From Lamellibrachia columna (lineage: Eukaryota > Annelida > Polychaeta > Sabellida > Siboglinidae): 64,000 nucleotides of DNA. The position numbers and the translations under genes are program-made. Each line of letters starts with the position of its first letter. Positions within the stretch are counted from its first letter, which is position 1. Location of the stretch: positions 18,353,642-18,417,641 of the forward strand of contig OY759264.1 in assembly GCA_963662155.1 (NCBI GenBank), in the 5' to 3' direction. Of the stretch, positions 46,440-56,702 are shown piece after piece. Under the pieces are notes generated by a model that did no database searches, had not been told where the DNA came from, and saw only the letters and a program-made list of their open reading frames with translations.

Positions 46440-47390
46440 AGATGCTATAGATTACCTGAAAATGTTTGTTTGAGCTTTGAGAACGTAACAATTTCCTTTG
46501 GTCACGAGTGTCTTGTTGAAACGTTCGAGACACGTTAGAATATATCGAACATGTAATTTTGGGCCAGTCCCTTTACAGACTTGAACAAAAGTTGAGTATA
46601 TTTGTATTTAGCACTCTCAGGCAATGAGAGCCATTGCAATCACTTCATTAATGGGGCACTTCGAGCTCTGTATTCAGAGTATGTTACTGTTCTGCCAGCA
46701 TGTTTTTGCAGTTCATTGATAGGCTCTGATGAACTCCCTTTGCCACAGAGTGTGCTGCAGTAGTCTACCTGTGATTGAATGTAGATATTGTAGAATGTCT
46801 TCCTTGTTTGCAACGGAAGGTATTTATTTATCCTGCAGAGAAGTGCAAGGTTACCGGCAATCGTGCTATGTAAAGGAAATGGTATATCTCAAGATCAGTT
46901 ACGTCAATATGTTGCCACCTTTGTCCAGTCGTGATAATCATGACTTTCATTTGTTTTGCATTAATGACCATTCTGTTTTTGTCACACCAGTTAGATATTT
47001 CCTGAAGATCGTTGTTTATGCTCTGTCCAGTTGACCTGTCGCTCTTCCCCGTAGCACTGATTGTAGCACACATATCCAAGATATTTTCCGTTCTAGTGCT
47101 CAGCAGGATGTCATTCCCTGTATGATTGCTGACTGTTTAGACAGTTCGCCCTTCAGTTACACACATTGTTGGCGCTCTGACAGGTACAAAGAGAACCTTC
47201 GCAACGATTGTTGTGAGCATCCGTAGATGGTCAATTTCTCAAGAAAGACAGTGTGGTTAACCAGATCGAATGCCTGTCGGCAGATCCAGGAGCACTTCGC
47301 CGTACTGTCATGATAATTATGACACATTCAATGATGTCGTTGGATGTATCCAGCAATTTTGAATACTTTTCAAGTTATCGCAGTTTTTTT
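46440..47390 (-). mobile_element. LINE fragment (RT palm to C-terminus)
   Basis: The minus strand shows CRQAFDLVNHTVFLEKLTIY near 47215-47290, GNDILLSTRTENILDM, SINNDLQEISNWCDKNRMVI and NAKQMKVMIITTGQRW (46890-47080). Further down is a C-terminal region with many stops. It is an RT-bearing LINE distinct from the CR1-like family, heavily decayed. Confidence 0.7.
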
Positions 47391-47403
47391 CTATATACCA
47401 CGC

Positions 47404-47837
47404 AAGCATGGGTTAATTTCAACTGTTAATTCGTTAATTGAATTAACTCAATTAAATATTTCCAGAAAGGTTATTTTAATTTAATTAATTAACTTTACTA
47501 AAATATGTTAATTGACATATTTCCAATTAACTCTCAATTAAGTGGTTATTTAATTTTTTGTATTAATGAGTATTTCACTTCCATGTATTTTCTCTCGTTT
47601 CCAGCATGCTTATAATCATTGGCCTGAGAAAGATCAAGTTCAGACACGTGTGAATGGGAAGGAGAATATAGATTACCAACTGGGGTGGGCTGGTCAGTCA
47701 AACATTCATTGAACTGAAAATTTAGACAATAGAATATCCACTGGTAGGGTGATACGTTGATGGCTAATAATGGCTTCTGAAAATATATGTCTAAAATAAA
47801 CAGTTGAGGCTGGCAACTTGCAGCCAAGTGAACCTAT
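47404..47837 (+). repeat. Unclassified interspersed repeat, copy 3
   Basis: Third copy, same orientation as 1454-1912, with the same start (agcatggg) and end (gcagccaagtgaaccta). No ORF. Confidence 0.65.
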
Positions 47838-48644
47838 GGGCCATTAGACCTAATTTTGTACGTGTACAAACCTTTTGTACGTGTACATAACATCATACAG
47901 ATGTAGCATATACATTTTCAATTTGGAAGCTTTTTAAATTGCCAGCTAGAATCAAAAGCACACCAGATCTAGTGGTGCATAGAAATATTGCATACCTTTG
48001 CAATTCAATGGACCATGAACAATTCATTAATTGTTCAAATAAGGCTGTGTCATAAGCCATTTGGCTAAGCTTCATATGTGAAACAAGGTGTCCACACATC
48101 GTGGTTAAATAAATTTAGTTCTTTCAGTCACCGTCAGCACACACTTCCTTGGCTAAGTCATCGGTGCAAGCCGACCGTGCGTTGTTACAGTTGACCCAAA
48201 CACAATTTGTGCAGTTGAACGCACGTGGACGATAACAAATCATGATTTTCAGTTTAACTGATACTTGCCATAGCACCTTACACTATATAGTATGTGTGTC
48301 AAATTTCGTGAAATATCAACAGTGAGATGATATTATGTGGATATAGCTAAAAAAAAGCTTTAGGTGGTTTTGTCCACACCTCTTTAACAGAACTTAACTA
48401 TTAATTGTTAATTCAATTCAATTAAAGTTAAAGTGTATCGCTGCGAAGCGCGACATATAAAAAAGGCATGACTCCAGAGAAGTACACTTCCCAAAAGTAT
48501 GTTTTGGGTAATACGCGGCTGTGTCTAGAAATCCTATGGCTGTCTTTTATCCCCGTGCAACGCCGGATAACTGAGCTTGTATCTTTATATTTACCTATAC
48601 ATGGAAGTTCCTTCAGCATTGCTTTTTATTGACACTTTGTGAAT
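47838..48644. other. No gene recognised
   Basis: Non-coding intronic sequence. A weak resemblance to 3034-3085 is noted at 47948-47995. Confidence 0.35.
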
Positions 48645-48885
48645 TTACTATTGAATCCAAACATAAACAAAGTAAAGATTGAAAAACACAAAACGCTATA
48701 AGGGAAGTAAAAGGGAATTTAAAAAAATGGGATATTCAGATAATGCAGGCAGCGAGGACCAAAAATATATATGTTTAATACATGTTACTGGTCTTACTGA
48801 ACACGTGCAAGAACCTACCAGGGTATAGATGTAGAGACAGTTTTGTCATCACAACATGATTTAGTTGACAATATTAATTAAATTA
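48645..48885 (+). mobile_element. CR1-like LINE endonuclease remnant
   Basis: Contains a diverged copy of the segment seen at 26945-27210 (atccaaacataaacaaag, then aacacgtgcaagaacctacc and ttttgtcatcacaa). Frames are broken. It ends about 28 bp before the last kinase-KEN exon. Confidence 0.65.
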
Positions 48886-48912
48886 ATAAAAACATTTGAA
48901 CATATGTTATAG

Positions 48913-49087
48913 GTCACCTGGAGCACAGGGGATGTTTGGGGTCACCGGAAACCCGTACCGCTTCGTAGACAGAGAACTGCCACGGCTGTTTATCGCTGTC
49001 TACGACGTGATCAGGTCATCTGCAGGCTCAGCACATGACTACACAGTGCGACGGGAACTGAAGAAATATTTCTCTGATCCAGAGTAG
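48913..49087 (+). CDS. Kinase-KEN terminal exon J with stop
   Basis: The last exon completes codon 417 and encodes SPGAQGMFGVTGNPYRFVDR, ELPRLFIAVYDVIRSSAGSA and HDYTVRRELKKYFSDPE, then TAG (49085-49087). The helix F-V-x-R-x-L-P-R-L-F-I-A-V-Y matches the C-terminal KEN helix of IRE1 (F-x-S-R-F-P-x-L-L-x-x-T-Y), and ELKKYF the terminal segment. The acceptor atgttatag has no pyrimidine tract, because a LINE relic lies just upstream. The gene is probably intact, but splicing here deserves a check. No polyadenylation signal is obvious within 150 bp. Confidence 0.9.
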
Positions 49088-51380
49088 ACACACAAAAACA
49101 TGAATGGGTTGGCTTTGTATAACATTGGCCATACACCACACAACCAAGGACTGATCATACTCTGAATAATGATTTGATGTAATGCTGCTGTTGGTGTCTT
49201 GTTGGTGTTCCATGGACACGAAAAACATGCCTTCACTGTGGAAGAAATTCAGCTAACACGTATAGGTGATTCAAACAGTTGCACCGTGGCAAGTAACGTA
49301 ATGTGTCATTATGCTGAATGCTACTAGTACACCAATTATATGGCACAAGTAGTCAAGTAGGGTTACATATAGGTAGAATGTGTATATGGCTTTATGGAAA
49401 TCCACCATTTTATTCGTAGTAAGATAGTGACCATTATAAATATGAACCAGAAGAGAGCACAGATAATGCCACTAATAATTATAACAATTATTATTGTTAC
49501 ATTTGACACTGGCGCAACGAGTATGCTGTTTTTGTACCTTGGTGCGGTGGGGGCCGTAGGAGTTGGAGAGGTTTACTTATGTTGCTGTTTCATTTTCTTT
49601 ATACGTTATTGTTGTTGGTCTCATAAATACCCCGTTGTAGCTATTTATTCCGGTTCTTTGACAGTCGTACCCAGTATACCTATTTGATATTGTTCTCCCA
49701 TGTATCCTGTATGTGGGCATACGTTTGACTAACCTGTTTTGGTAGTGTGGTTCATCTTCATTTTTTATTATGCACACGCACAGATGACCAGGCACGGATA
49801 TACGTGGTGGTGGGCCTTAAACACTATTATTCAGGATATAATACTAATTAGAACCTAGTATTAATAACTAGAACGTTGCCATACAAACATCGCAAATAAT
49901 GTGTAAAACTATTGGTAGATTATGACTGGGTGATAGGTAGTCTTATCTCGAGTAGTATTTCGCAAGTGTGGCATAACAGTAGTGGGTAGTTTGCTGTGTC
50001 CACCATTCCTTAAGTACACAGTTATTTTATTTTCTAATGTTTGGTACTTTCTTAATGTTGTCAATCCCACATTTTTAAATGTTCAACTCAGACTTCATGT
50101 TGAATATATTCAAACATGGTTATAACATATATTTGAGGGATAATATTGAATTGTGACATGTACTACCTACCTATTTGAAGATGTTTTGAGTTTGAACCAT
50201 ACTTTACATTGTTACTTGCAAAATTAAGAATACTTTTTTTACTCAATTTAGGCTTGGTAACACAAAATCGTCTATGGAAAAAGGACGTTCAATATTGATA
50301 AAATGAAAGGTGCAAAAGAATGATAACATTTAAATGTGGAAAAGAAATACAAAGTTACAGATTCGGGACGAATCTAATGTTTACATGTGATTCTTCAAGA
50401 CCAAACAAGTGCCTTTCTGCCTAGATAAGTTATTAATCATGTAAATTATATATAATTATTCGTGCTGTTTAACAGTTACAGTTTAAATAGGCCAACAAGA
50501 ATATAATTCATAAGTTTAACTAACATTGTATGTTCTTCTGACCTAAATATGGTACGATTACTTTCAAGTACTCTGTATATCGTAAGTCTACATTAATATT
50601 CCATCTATGTTTTCGTACTTGGTGGTGCCAGTCAATATCTCTCGAAACTGCGACATCATTCTGGGAGTCATAGTAACGTCTAGCGAAGCCTTGCCCGTGC
50701 ATTACGTAAATTTGGGACAATCGAAGAAAAGACGTATGACATTGTGAACAAGTATACGTAATTATTGGCGTAGCGTTGCGGACAATGGTACGTAATAACT
50801 ACAAAGGGTAATTCGATTTTTCGTAGAAAGAGTAATAGCGGGTGAATTTCGAAAAAAATAAAACAGACGACCCGACCGTGGGGTCCCAGATGAACACCTG
50901 AAAGATTGGCGCCCGAGATGCAAAGCGTCTAGGATGAGTAGCATAACATACTTACAAACAAACACCTGCTGGATCACAGTAAGATGTATGATGGAGATGT
51001 TACAGAATAAAAGGTGAATCGTGCAGATACTTTGTTAGATGTACACGGCGGAATATAGTTAGTGTGACAATTGTTGTAGTCACCGTGGCACACGTTATTA
51101 TGTCCTGATTATGTACTTAAATTGTCAGCACGATTCCAATAATGATTCGAAATAAACATTCCCTGTGGCATTTCCTGTTCGGTCGAAATGTTCCTTCCAC
51201 AAATTGAACAAAACAGAACAGACACTCAAAACGCATTGACAGGCAACAATTCGCTTCATCGATATTACCACCACCACCACCACCATAGTATGGATAGACA
51301 ACGACCGGGCGCTTGGCCTACGCCTGTATCTCGTCGGTGATTCGTACGGATTCCCGGATGATACTTCTTGTCACAAAACT
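49088..51380. other. No gene recognised
   Basis: AT-rich sequence downstream of the gene, with only short, unconvincing ORFs (for example a hydrophobic one at 49394-49687). Confidence 0.4.
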
Positions 51381-51388
51381 AATAACTA

Positions 51389-51416
51389 AAATACAGTGAA
51401 ACCTGTGTATGGCGAA
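51389..51416. other. Possible pogo/Tigger-type transposon end
   Basis: TACAGTGAAACCTGTGTATG resembles the CAGTGAAACCT-type termini common to pogo/Tigger-related transposons, preceded by TA. No opposite end or transposase was identified. Confidence 0.3.
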
Positions 51417-51536
51417 CAATGGCACTGCAAAAAAGCATCCGTTATGGGCAAGCGTTTGTTGTGACCTGATGTTCGTTCCTAAACATGTTTTCGTACTTAA
51501 ACCAGTTAAACCTATCCAGAACACTATGTATGTAAG

Positions 51537-51607
51537 GGGCCATCCATAAAGTACGTCACGTTCTGGGGGTTGGCGTGTCCGGCTAAGCGTTACATGGGGG
51601 GGGGGGT
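51537..51607. other. Possible DNA-transposon terminus with poly-G run
   Basis: Ggggccatccataaagtacg followed by tcacg resembles a terminal motif that I recall from DNA transposons in several animal genomes. A run of at least ten G residues follows at about 51595-51607. The second end was not found. Confidence 0.35.
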
Positions 51608-51681
51608 GTTTGCTCGTCTACATGTCGATATCAGACTGATGGTATTGATTGCAATGCCAGTTTGGGATATATTTAAATTGA

Positions 51682-51984
51682 ATTCCAACAGAATGGGAAA
51701 GCGGACACTACCATGCATGTGAAGTCTGCAGTAGCGCGCGAACAGTTGATGTGCCGGCAAAAAGTTCTACAAAATACGAGCCTGTTGCATCCCAACCCAT
51801 GGAAAAAGTCTCCAAGAATTTATGTGGGTACATGGATGATGTTGAATTGCAGTGGCTTGGCGAGGAGGACGTAGACATTCATTGCACTCCCCATACAGCA
51901 CTGGTGTCTGATACATCACTAATCCCCATGGGCAGCACTGTGAATCATTGGGAGGATGTCTATTGTGTGAAGACACGCACATAA
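51682..51984 (+). CDS. Unrecognised open frame, possibly an exon or transposon remnant
   Basis: The frame is open from 51682 to the TAA at 51982-51984 (about 100 codons). It contains TEWESGHYHACEVCSSARTV, then CGYMDDVELQWLGEEDVDIH and GSTVNHWEDVYCVKTRT. The H-x-C-x-x-C arrangement could be part of a metal site. I do not recognise the family. It follows a possible DNA-transposon end, so it may belong to that element. There is no clear start Met near the beginning of the frame. Confidence 0.3.
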   Translation: MPTEWESGHYHACEVCSSARTVDVPAKSSTKYEPVASQPMEKVSKNLCGYMDDVELQWLGEEDVDIHCTPHTALVSDTSLIPMGSTVNHWEDVYCVKTRT

Positions 51985-52474
51985 AGCATAAATATGTGTC
52001 ATATTAAACATATATAAATATGGACTTTTAATCTATTTTAGTTATACAGACCTGCATTCTACCTGTGAACTACAAAACACCCAACGCCAATACCCCTCAA
52101 TTTCAGCCCGGTGACTGATTTTGAAATGTTTGTGCGTTCTACAAAATAGCCAGTGTATTGATACACGTATGGTCGGCGTCTGTTCATTGCAATCAATGGA
52201 AAATGATAGTTCAGGTCTTTATTTCAATAACAACAACAATAACACAACACAAATTGTGCCATTTATAACACTTGCCCAATTACCATAAATATGACAAGAC
52301 GCAAATAACTACAGTATGCAACATGCATGATTACAACTTCACTATTTATATTTCAATATTAATAATTAAATATTAGTGTTTAGACTAGAGAGTCACCGTA
52401 GCTCCAATAAATCAATATTTATACAGCCAAACTGTTATATTTATACTACATAGATAATAAAAATGTATTTTTTT

Positions 52475-53385
52475 TCAACGATGAACGTTTCTACAACATA
52501 TTAAAGAGCTGTCAAGTGAGTTCCATAGTATTACACCTTTAACTGAAATATACATTCTCTTTAAATTGGTACGAGCATACTTTTTTTTTAAAGTGGGACT
52601 TTGTCTGGTTACATAGAAGGACTTGTACAAAGTAAGCAACTTGTGTAGATTCACTGGTAGCAAATTGTTATTCGCCTTGTATATAATAAGTGCAGTTCGT
52701 ATTTCCACAATATCTGGTACATAACTCGGAGAATAGACAAAAAGCGTGGCCTAACCTCTTAGCTTTACAAATTAAACGCACAACCGTTTTGTAACAATAC
52801 TAAACAATTTAGATTAGTAGCATATGTATTGCACCATACTTCAATGCAGTACATGATGTATTTCAGAAAGAGAGAATGGTGTCAAATAAGCATTCCACAT
52901 TTGTCAATGACAAAGCTGGTTCTATACATTATGGCACAACTCGTAGAGAGTTTAGATTTTATAATAGAAATGTGTTTTTACACGTTAATTTATTATCAAT
53001 CAAAACACCTAACAATTTTGTGAATTCAACCTTACTAATTTTTTCATTACTTATATGTATAGATACGTGTGTTTTTAAAATACGATTACCAAAAAACATA
53101 TAATTTGTCTTTGATATATTGAGAGAAAGCCTGTTTATTGCAAACCACACACATAACAACTATATCACTATTACTGTAGAACATATTGGTATCATCTGCA
53201 AATAAGATAAACTTGAAAAAGTTTTGAAACATCAAAAATATCATTTATATACAGAATAAACAACTTCAGACCTAAAACAGATCCTTGTGACTTATGCATT
53301 AGTACAGAAAACAAATTTTTTTTACTAACGTATCGTATGCAAAAGATGCTTCTAAAAAAATCACTCACAATCCTCATTTCCATAG
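52475..53385 (-). mobile_element. LINE fragment (RT palm to C-terminus), separate family
   Basis: Minus-strand pieces: SQGSVLGLKLFILYINDIFD (53192-53383), FAINRLSLNISKTNYMFFGN and TKLLGVLIDNKLTCKN (52959-53159), then ALIIYKANNNLLPVNLHKLL (52475-52708). The order matches a LINE RT palm, thumb and C-terminus. Stops and deletions, including the Y-A-D-D box, inactivate it. Confidence 0.75.
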
Positions 53386-53599
53386 GGACTCATTATGAGT
53401 AATGGCGGACGGTTACTAACTGTGGTCTGCAGCCAGCGACATAATTGTGGACGGCGGAAATGATGGGTCCGCACCATGGCGAAGTAGAATTGGTCTGGAC
53501 GATCACCTTGTTTGTGACGCAGTCCATACGAAATTAGACGATGGATCTTATAACAAAGAAAGTGCCTCTCTCCGAAAAAATTCTGCGGACGCCCCTGTT

Positions 53600-54480
53600 T
53601 GTCCATGGGCCAGATAGGAGAAACCCTACCCGCAGGGAATTTACGCCACAGTGTCATACACATGTGAAGTTCAGTTGTTTGTCCCAATGGGAATTGCTGC
53701 ATTCGTGCATTTTTAGTGGTTCAATACAACCAGTGTTGGCTTGGGGAGGGATCGGCGGGGGAAGTTATAGATAGAAATCCATTTTATAAACACAAAATCT
53801 GCCCACCTTAACAAATAAAATGTAAATGGAAAGGTATTTGAATACTCTTGCCACTGTGATAACTCATTGCATAATTATACATTGATGACGTCATTATGAC
53901 ATCATACCTGAACTATCTTATATAAATGACTCCACATTTTAGTCCACATACCAAATAGTGAAACCCCACCGACGGAATCCCACCTATGGAATTTACGCCA
54001 CAATGTTTTTTGAAACGTATAATATATACATGTGGAATTCAGTTGTTTGCCAAATGGGAATTGCTGCATTCGCGTATTTGTTGGAGGTTTACTACAATCA
54101 GTGACACTAGCATAGCTTGAAAGTATGGACGGGGGAAGGGACAGATAGTAGTCCAGTTTGTCAACATAAATCTGCCCACCATTGCAAGTGAGGTATCAAA
54201 GAAAAGGTATTTGAATGATATTCCCAATGGTAGTACACTCATTATATAATTATGCATGGTTATGACATGACATCATACCTGAATGATTGCATAGAAATTA
54301 CCCCACATTTCAGTTCACATGCCAGATAGGGGAAACCCTACGACGGAATCCCACGTAGAGAAGTTATGCCACGATGTTCTTACGAAGCTTATGGCATACC
54401 GATGTGAAATTAAATTGATTGCCACCTGGGAATTGCAGGTTTCGTGTTGTTTTGGTGGTTTAGTACAACTAGTGTAAAAC
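53600..54480. repeat. Tandem repeat, about 340-370-bp unit, 2.5 copies
   Basis: Units begin near 53607, 53950 and 54321 with gccagatagg(a/g)gaaaccct-like text. They share ggaattgctgcattcg, aaaggtatttgaat and gacatcatacctgaa. Some of the same blocks recur, apparently inverted, near 54900-55120. Non-coding; type unknown. Confidence 0.75.
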
Positions 54481-54484
54481 TTGA

Positions 54485-54733
54485 TTGCAAGAACTTAAAA
54501 AAGGACACAGAGTAGCCGATTTTATCAACAAATATCTGAATATGGGTGGAAGGTTGATGATAATAAAAAAGCTGGAATATGACTGGACAGTAGGTGGCAT
54601 CCTACTACAAGTGTTTATAGATACTATGTATGAAAATGCCCTCGACACTGACAATGATGAGGAAAATGTACAAGTGAGCAGCCTAGCGGACACCACTACA
54701 ATGACGGAGCTGCTGATGCTGAAGACAACATAA
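54485..54733 (+). CDS. Unrecognised ORF, acidic C-terminus
   Basis: 82-codon frame with ELKKGHRVADFINKYLNMGG, LEYDWTVGGILLQVFIDT and an acidic tail (DTDNDEENVQ). It directly follows the tandem repeat. No family recognised. It may be a chance ORF or a piece of the element that gave rise to the repeat. Confidence 0.2.
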   Translation: MQELKKGHRVADFINKYLNMGGRLMIIKKLEYDWTVGGILLQVFIDTMYENALDTDNDEENVQVSSLADTTTMTELLMLKTT

Positions 54734-55584
54734 CTGTACTGGCCAACTGACTAGTCAGCATATTGATAGCAGTTAGCCAGTGCCAATTGTAATAGTATTT
54801 AATAAATATACCTGTTTGTACCTGCGTGTCTATTTGATATACACTGCATTTGTGCGTGCGTGCGTGCGTGTGTGCGTTAATACATAATTTGTCATTTTTA
54901 TCAATGCTATTTTCCAATGTAAATGAGGGGAACTCCAACAGACATAAAATAAACATATACATTTCTACCAATACCAAACTTAACATGGTTATATGTTTCC
55001 AATTATTAATTACGACGTAATCATGATGTCATGGAACACTTATACATACAATATGCTTTCATACTATTTGTAGAGACAATTACAATACCTTTCCATAGAA
55101 GCTCAACTCCATGTTGTTTGGTATGATTTGCAATGCATTATGGGGAAATATCTACCCCTTCCCTACATTAAGTTTTTCAGCTCAGTGATCATACTTCCAG
55201 ACACTCCCTGCTCCCAATTACCAAATTGCAAACAACTACATTTCAAATTGTCATTATATATGTTCATCAAAAAACATTATCTTGACAATTCCATGGGGGT
55301 AGAGGTTATACTTAGCCCACGGGCTATGTGTGGAAGTGACCGATACGGATACGACGTACAGTGACGAAGCGGAATCGTGAGCCCGTGATAGCGGTAGCAG
55401 CTATATCGAACGAACACTGCGGCAGTGATTTCAGTCCGTGACAGCGGTATTGACTGAATTTACCGGATTGGGGACGTCGATAGGTGGCGCTGCTGATAAC
55501 GGTAGGACTTAGTTGTGGTCCACTTTTTTTACAGAGGTATATTCTCAATAAAATCACAACTAGGACACCATACATAACCAGGTA

Positions 55585-55930
55585 CAGTGCAGCATTAAAA
55601 TATTTGCTGATGATACAAAGCTGTACGCATCAATAAAGAGCCAGGCTGACCAAGAACAGCTGCAATACGACATTGACACCTTGGAAGAATAGACAAGAGT
55701 ATGGCTATTAGATTCCAATGCGGACAAATGCAAGCTCGTGCAAATAGATAAACCACTACCCTGAATCTATAAAATGACCAGTAAGTCTGGAGCCAGAGTG
55801 GAATTTAAAACAACCAAAGAAGAACATATATATATATATAGGAGTCTGTGTCACTAGTGACCTGAAGCAATCAGTTCAATGTCAAAAAGCTTAAAAGAAG
55901 GCCATGCAATATCTCGGTATGGTGAGGAGA
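55585..55930 (+). mobile_element. LINE RT fragment
   Basis: IKIFADDTKLYASIKSQADQ and QLQYDIDTLEE, then (after a stop) TRVWLLDSNADKCKLVQI and GVCVTSDLKQSVQC. This is the F-A-D-D box and following thumb of a CR1-like LINE, truncated on both sides, with a small TA run inside. Confidence 0.75.
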
Positions 55931-56600
55931 CAGGGGCATGGAAAATGTAAATTTGTTAATTTTAATGGCAGATAACTGAAACTTGGTGGAAATGATCATT
56001 GTGGGTAAACAACATTACAGGGGGATTGTTTTATTTTTTTTGGACACATGGGTGCCACAGCAATGGCGGCCATTTTGTTTTTTGGTACAAATGTTCATGC
56101 ATCTCTACAAAAGTAATGCATGGTGCTATAGCATTAAAAATAGGTTAGAAGTATTGTAAATGCATGTATCTACAAACTGTAAGCAGGATTTTTTTAATTT
56201 ACAAACATCATTTGTCAGAAATAATTTTTATAATTTGACGTAATTTTTTTCCGATTATTTACAGTAGGGTGCATGAATGTGCAGGGGTATAAAGGAAATC
56301 ATGGCTAGATATATCATTTTCCTTGTGACAATTTGTAGAGCATAGCATGAAGTATTTGTCCTGCAAATTTTGAGTTGATATGTATTGCGGTTTTCTCACA
56401 ATATCCGCATGAAATTTATGTATTGACCAAAAACAAAATTGTGAGAAAACAGCGAACGAACTTTCGTGTTTATATTGATACACTTTTTGACTATTGAAAT
56501 GGTTTTTGACTATTCAAATGTGTACATACACCTATTGGACTATTCTTATATGTGAAATACCACTTTTTTATTATACATATAACACTGTTCAGATATGTAG
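55931..56600. other. No gene recognised
   Basis: AT-rich sequence without convincing features, downstream (on the minus strand) of the transposase relic. Confidence 0.4.
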
Positions 56601-56624
56601 CAAACTCTTTGTGAAAGAGTAGTT

Positions 56625-56640
56625 GGCTCTGAAAAGAGCC
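56625..56640 (-). terminator. Histone-type 3' stem-loop, second copy
   Basis: Minus strand GGCTCTTTTCAGAGCC: a 6-bp stem and TTTC loop, identical to the replication-dependent histone mRNA 3' stem-loop. It lies 12 nt beyond the first copy. An A/G-rich stretch (caaagag) about 25 nt further could stand in for a histone downstream element. Confidence 0.75.
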
Positions 56641-56652
56641 GTTTGGTTTGCT

Positions 56653-56668
56653 GGCTCTGAAAAGAGCC
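56653..56668 (-). terminator. Histone-type 3' stem-loop, first copy
   Basis: Minus strand GGCTCTTTTCAGAGCC preceded by AAAA, about 34 nt after the transposase stop codon (56703-56705). Sequence, stem, loop and spacing all match a histone pre-mRNA processing signal. Confidence 0.8.
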
Positions 56669-56702
56669 TTTTGTTTCATGTGTCCGTCCTAACGTAGAGT
56701 CC

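Noticed and set aside
49394..49687. Membrane-protein-like ORF
   Set aside because: Hydrophobic by base composition (TTA/ATT-rich); no family resemblance, splice signals or conservation evidence.
50885..50905. LTR retrotransposon primer-binding site (tggcgcccgaga)
   Set aside because: A short match to a Lys-tRNA-type site, but no LTR pair, gag or pol nearby. The similar tggcgccagagag at 34297 was rejected for the same reason.
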